From NCBI GenBank assembly GCA_009703845.1, contig WLFI01000038.1, positions 1 through 6,621 on the forward strand: a DNA stretch of 6,621 nt, written 5' to 3'. The notes under the pieces were generated by a model. The model had not been told where the DNA came from. It saw nothing but the letters and a program-made list of their open reading frames with translations, and did no database searches. The position numbers and the translations under genes were made by a program. The stretch comes from Actinomycetota bacterium (GTDB lineage: Bacteria; Actinomycetota; Actinomycetes; Actinomycetales; Microbacteriaceae). This document shows, piece by piece, positions 5,724 to 6,621 of the stretch (the first letter of the stretch is position 1; the number at the start of each line of letters is the position of its first letter).

Positions 5724-6621
5724 GCGTGAACCTAACCCAAGACTCCGATTTCGACCTTGACGAAACCGGCAAACCGATGAAGCTCAAGCGTCGCCGCACT
5801 CCACGCTGGCGCAAGATGTCGCTTGCCAGCTACCTCACCCTTGCCGGCGTTGCTTTGCTCTCGGTGTTCCCGTTCTACTGGATGTACATCGTTGCGTCGA
5901 ACGGAAACGAAGAAGTTTCGAAGGTTCCGCCGACACTGGTTCCTGGCCCACGTTTTCCTGAGGTGATCTCAGACGTCTTCACCGCTAACCAGTTCTTCGG
6001 CTGGTCGCTGTTCAACACCGTGTTCGTCGGTACCGTCGTGGCAGTTGCTCAGGTTTTCTTCTCGTCGATCGCCGGTTTCGCGTTTGCCAAGTTGAACTTC
6101 AAAGGCCGCAAGCTCATGGTGGTTTTCGTCATCGGAACCATGATGTTGCCGAGCCAGCTTGGCATCATCCCGCTTTATATGTTGGTTAGCGAGCTGGGCT
6201 GGATCAACACCCTGACGGCACTTATCGTGCCGGCCCTGGTCACCGCATTCGGTGTGTTCTGGATGCGCCAAATCATCGATGCCCAGATTCCGAACGAACT
6301 TCTCGAAGCTGCCAGCATCGATGGCGCCGGAGTGTTCCGGGTTTACTGGAGCATCGTGTTTCCGATCATCGCCCAGAGCGGTTTCGTTCTAGGTCTGTTC
6401 AGCTTCTTGGCCACCTGGAACGACTTCCTCTGGCCATTGCTCGTGCTGAACGACCCACAGGTGTTCACGGTTCAGGTTGCCGTGAACCAGCTCAAGAGCA
6501 GTTACACACTTGACTACGCACTCAACATGGGTGGAGCCTTCTTGGCCACCTTCCCACTGCTGATCTTGTTCGTAGTTGTCGGCCGACGCCTCGTAAGTGG
6601 TGTCATGGATGGAGCAGTGAA
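5720..6621 (+). CDS. ABC sugar transporter permease, MalG/UgpE type (cut by window edge)
   Basis: This is the second channel subunit of the same importer, open to the right edge with 300 codons visible and no stop. The start GTG overlaps the TGA of the preceding permease by four bases and has GAGGA (5709-5713) 6 bases upstream; the next GTG at 5726 is less well placed. Hydrophobic segments lie near residues 38-60, 95-120, 130-156, 163-185, 218-240 and 269-292. The EAA loop is NELLEAASIDGAGVF (192-206), and FNTVFVG with FAKLNFKGR are standard MalG-branch segments, as is TWNDFLWPLLVL (232-243). The visible end, GVMDGAV plus a codon beginning AA, matches the usual C-terminus of the family (GAVKG or similar), so probably only a few codons are missing. 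The N-terminal tail is acidic, then strongly basic (KLKRRRTPRWRK) before helix 1. Confidence 0.93.
   Translation, partial: MSVNLTQDSDFDLDETGKPMKLKRRRTPRWRKMSLASYLTLAGVALLSVFPFYWMYIVASNGNEEVSKVPPTLVPGPRFPEVISDVFTANQFFGWSLFNTVFVGTVVAVAQVFFSSIAGFAFAKLNFKGRKLMVVFVIGTMMLPSQLGIIPLYMLVSELGWINTLTALIVPALVTAFGVFWMRQIIDAQIPNELLEAASIDGAGVFRVYWSIVFPIIAQSGFVLGLFSFLATWNDFLWPLLVLNDPQVFTVQVAVNQLKSSYTLDYALNMGGAFLATFPLLILFVVVGRRLVSGVMDGAV

Noticed and set aside
5969..6271. A 100-codon open frame on the - strand
   Set aside because: It lies inside the second permease, whose protein motifs are unmistakable; the antisense product is His/Glu/Gln-rich and looks like a shadow.

Overview
The window looks like a stretch of an actinobacterial chromosome of moderate GC, a little above half by eye. 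A planktonic Microbacteriaceae-type organism is my best guess, based on the actinobacterial-style PyrE, the Gram-positive style of carbohydrate transport locus without an adjacent ATPase gene, and the modest GC. This is inference; no marker gene here proves it.

Layout. (1) Positions 1-170 hold the 3' end of an unidentified gene on the + strand, closed by a 14-bp perfect hairpin at 185-218. (2) Positions 287-2074 hold pyrE (orotate phosphoribosyltransferase) followed, with no base between stop and start and in the same frame, by a 12-helix-type MFS transporter. (3) Positions 2091-2118 hold a hairpin in the convergent gap, whose T-tract lies on the - strand side. (4) Positions 2138-3049 (- strand) encode a secreted family-16 glycoside hydrolase of the laminarinase type. 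(5) Positions 3050-3294 form a divergent control region. Its core is two 18-bp LacI-type operators that are exact reverse complements of each other, 31 bp centre to centre, with plausible overlapping divergent promoters between them. Each leader also carries an inverted repeat close to its ribosome binding site. (6) Positions 3295 to the right edge (+ strand) encode a sugar-type ABC importer: a secreted solute-binding protein, a MalF-type permease and a MalG-type permease. The second permease overlaps the first by 4 bp and is cut by the window edge, probably only a few codons before its end.

How the genes fit together. The hydrolase would cut an extracellular beta-glucan (most likely beta-1,3-linked, laminarin-like) into oligosaccharides. 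The binding protein and two permeases would bring these into the cell, powered by an ATPase encoded elsewhere (in many Actinobacteria a shared MsiK-type subunit). The twin operators would let one LacI-family repressor, not encoded in this window, control both directions at once. The substrate is inferred from the GH16 motif and from gene order, and is not proved by the transporter sequences. The pyrE-MFS pair is a separate housekeeping unit. I see no mobile element, CRISPR array, tRNA or rRNA. The most interesting part is the compact symmetrical control region rather than a new enzyme system.
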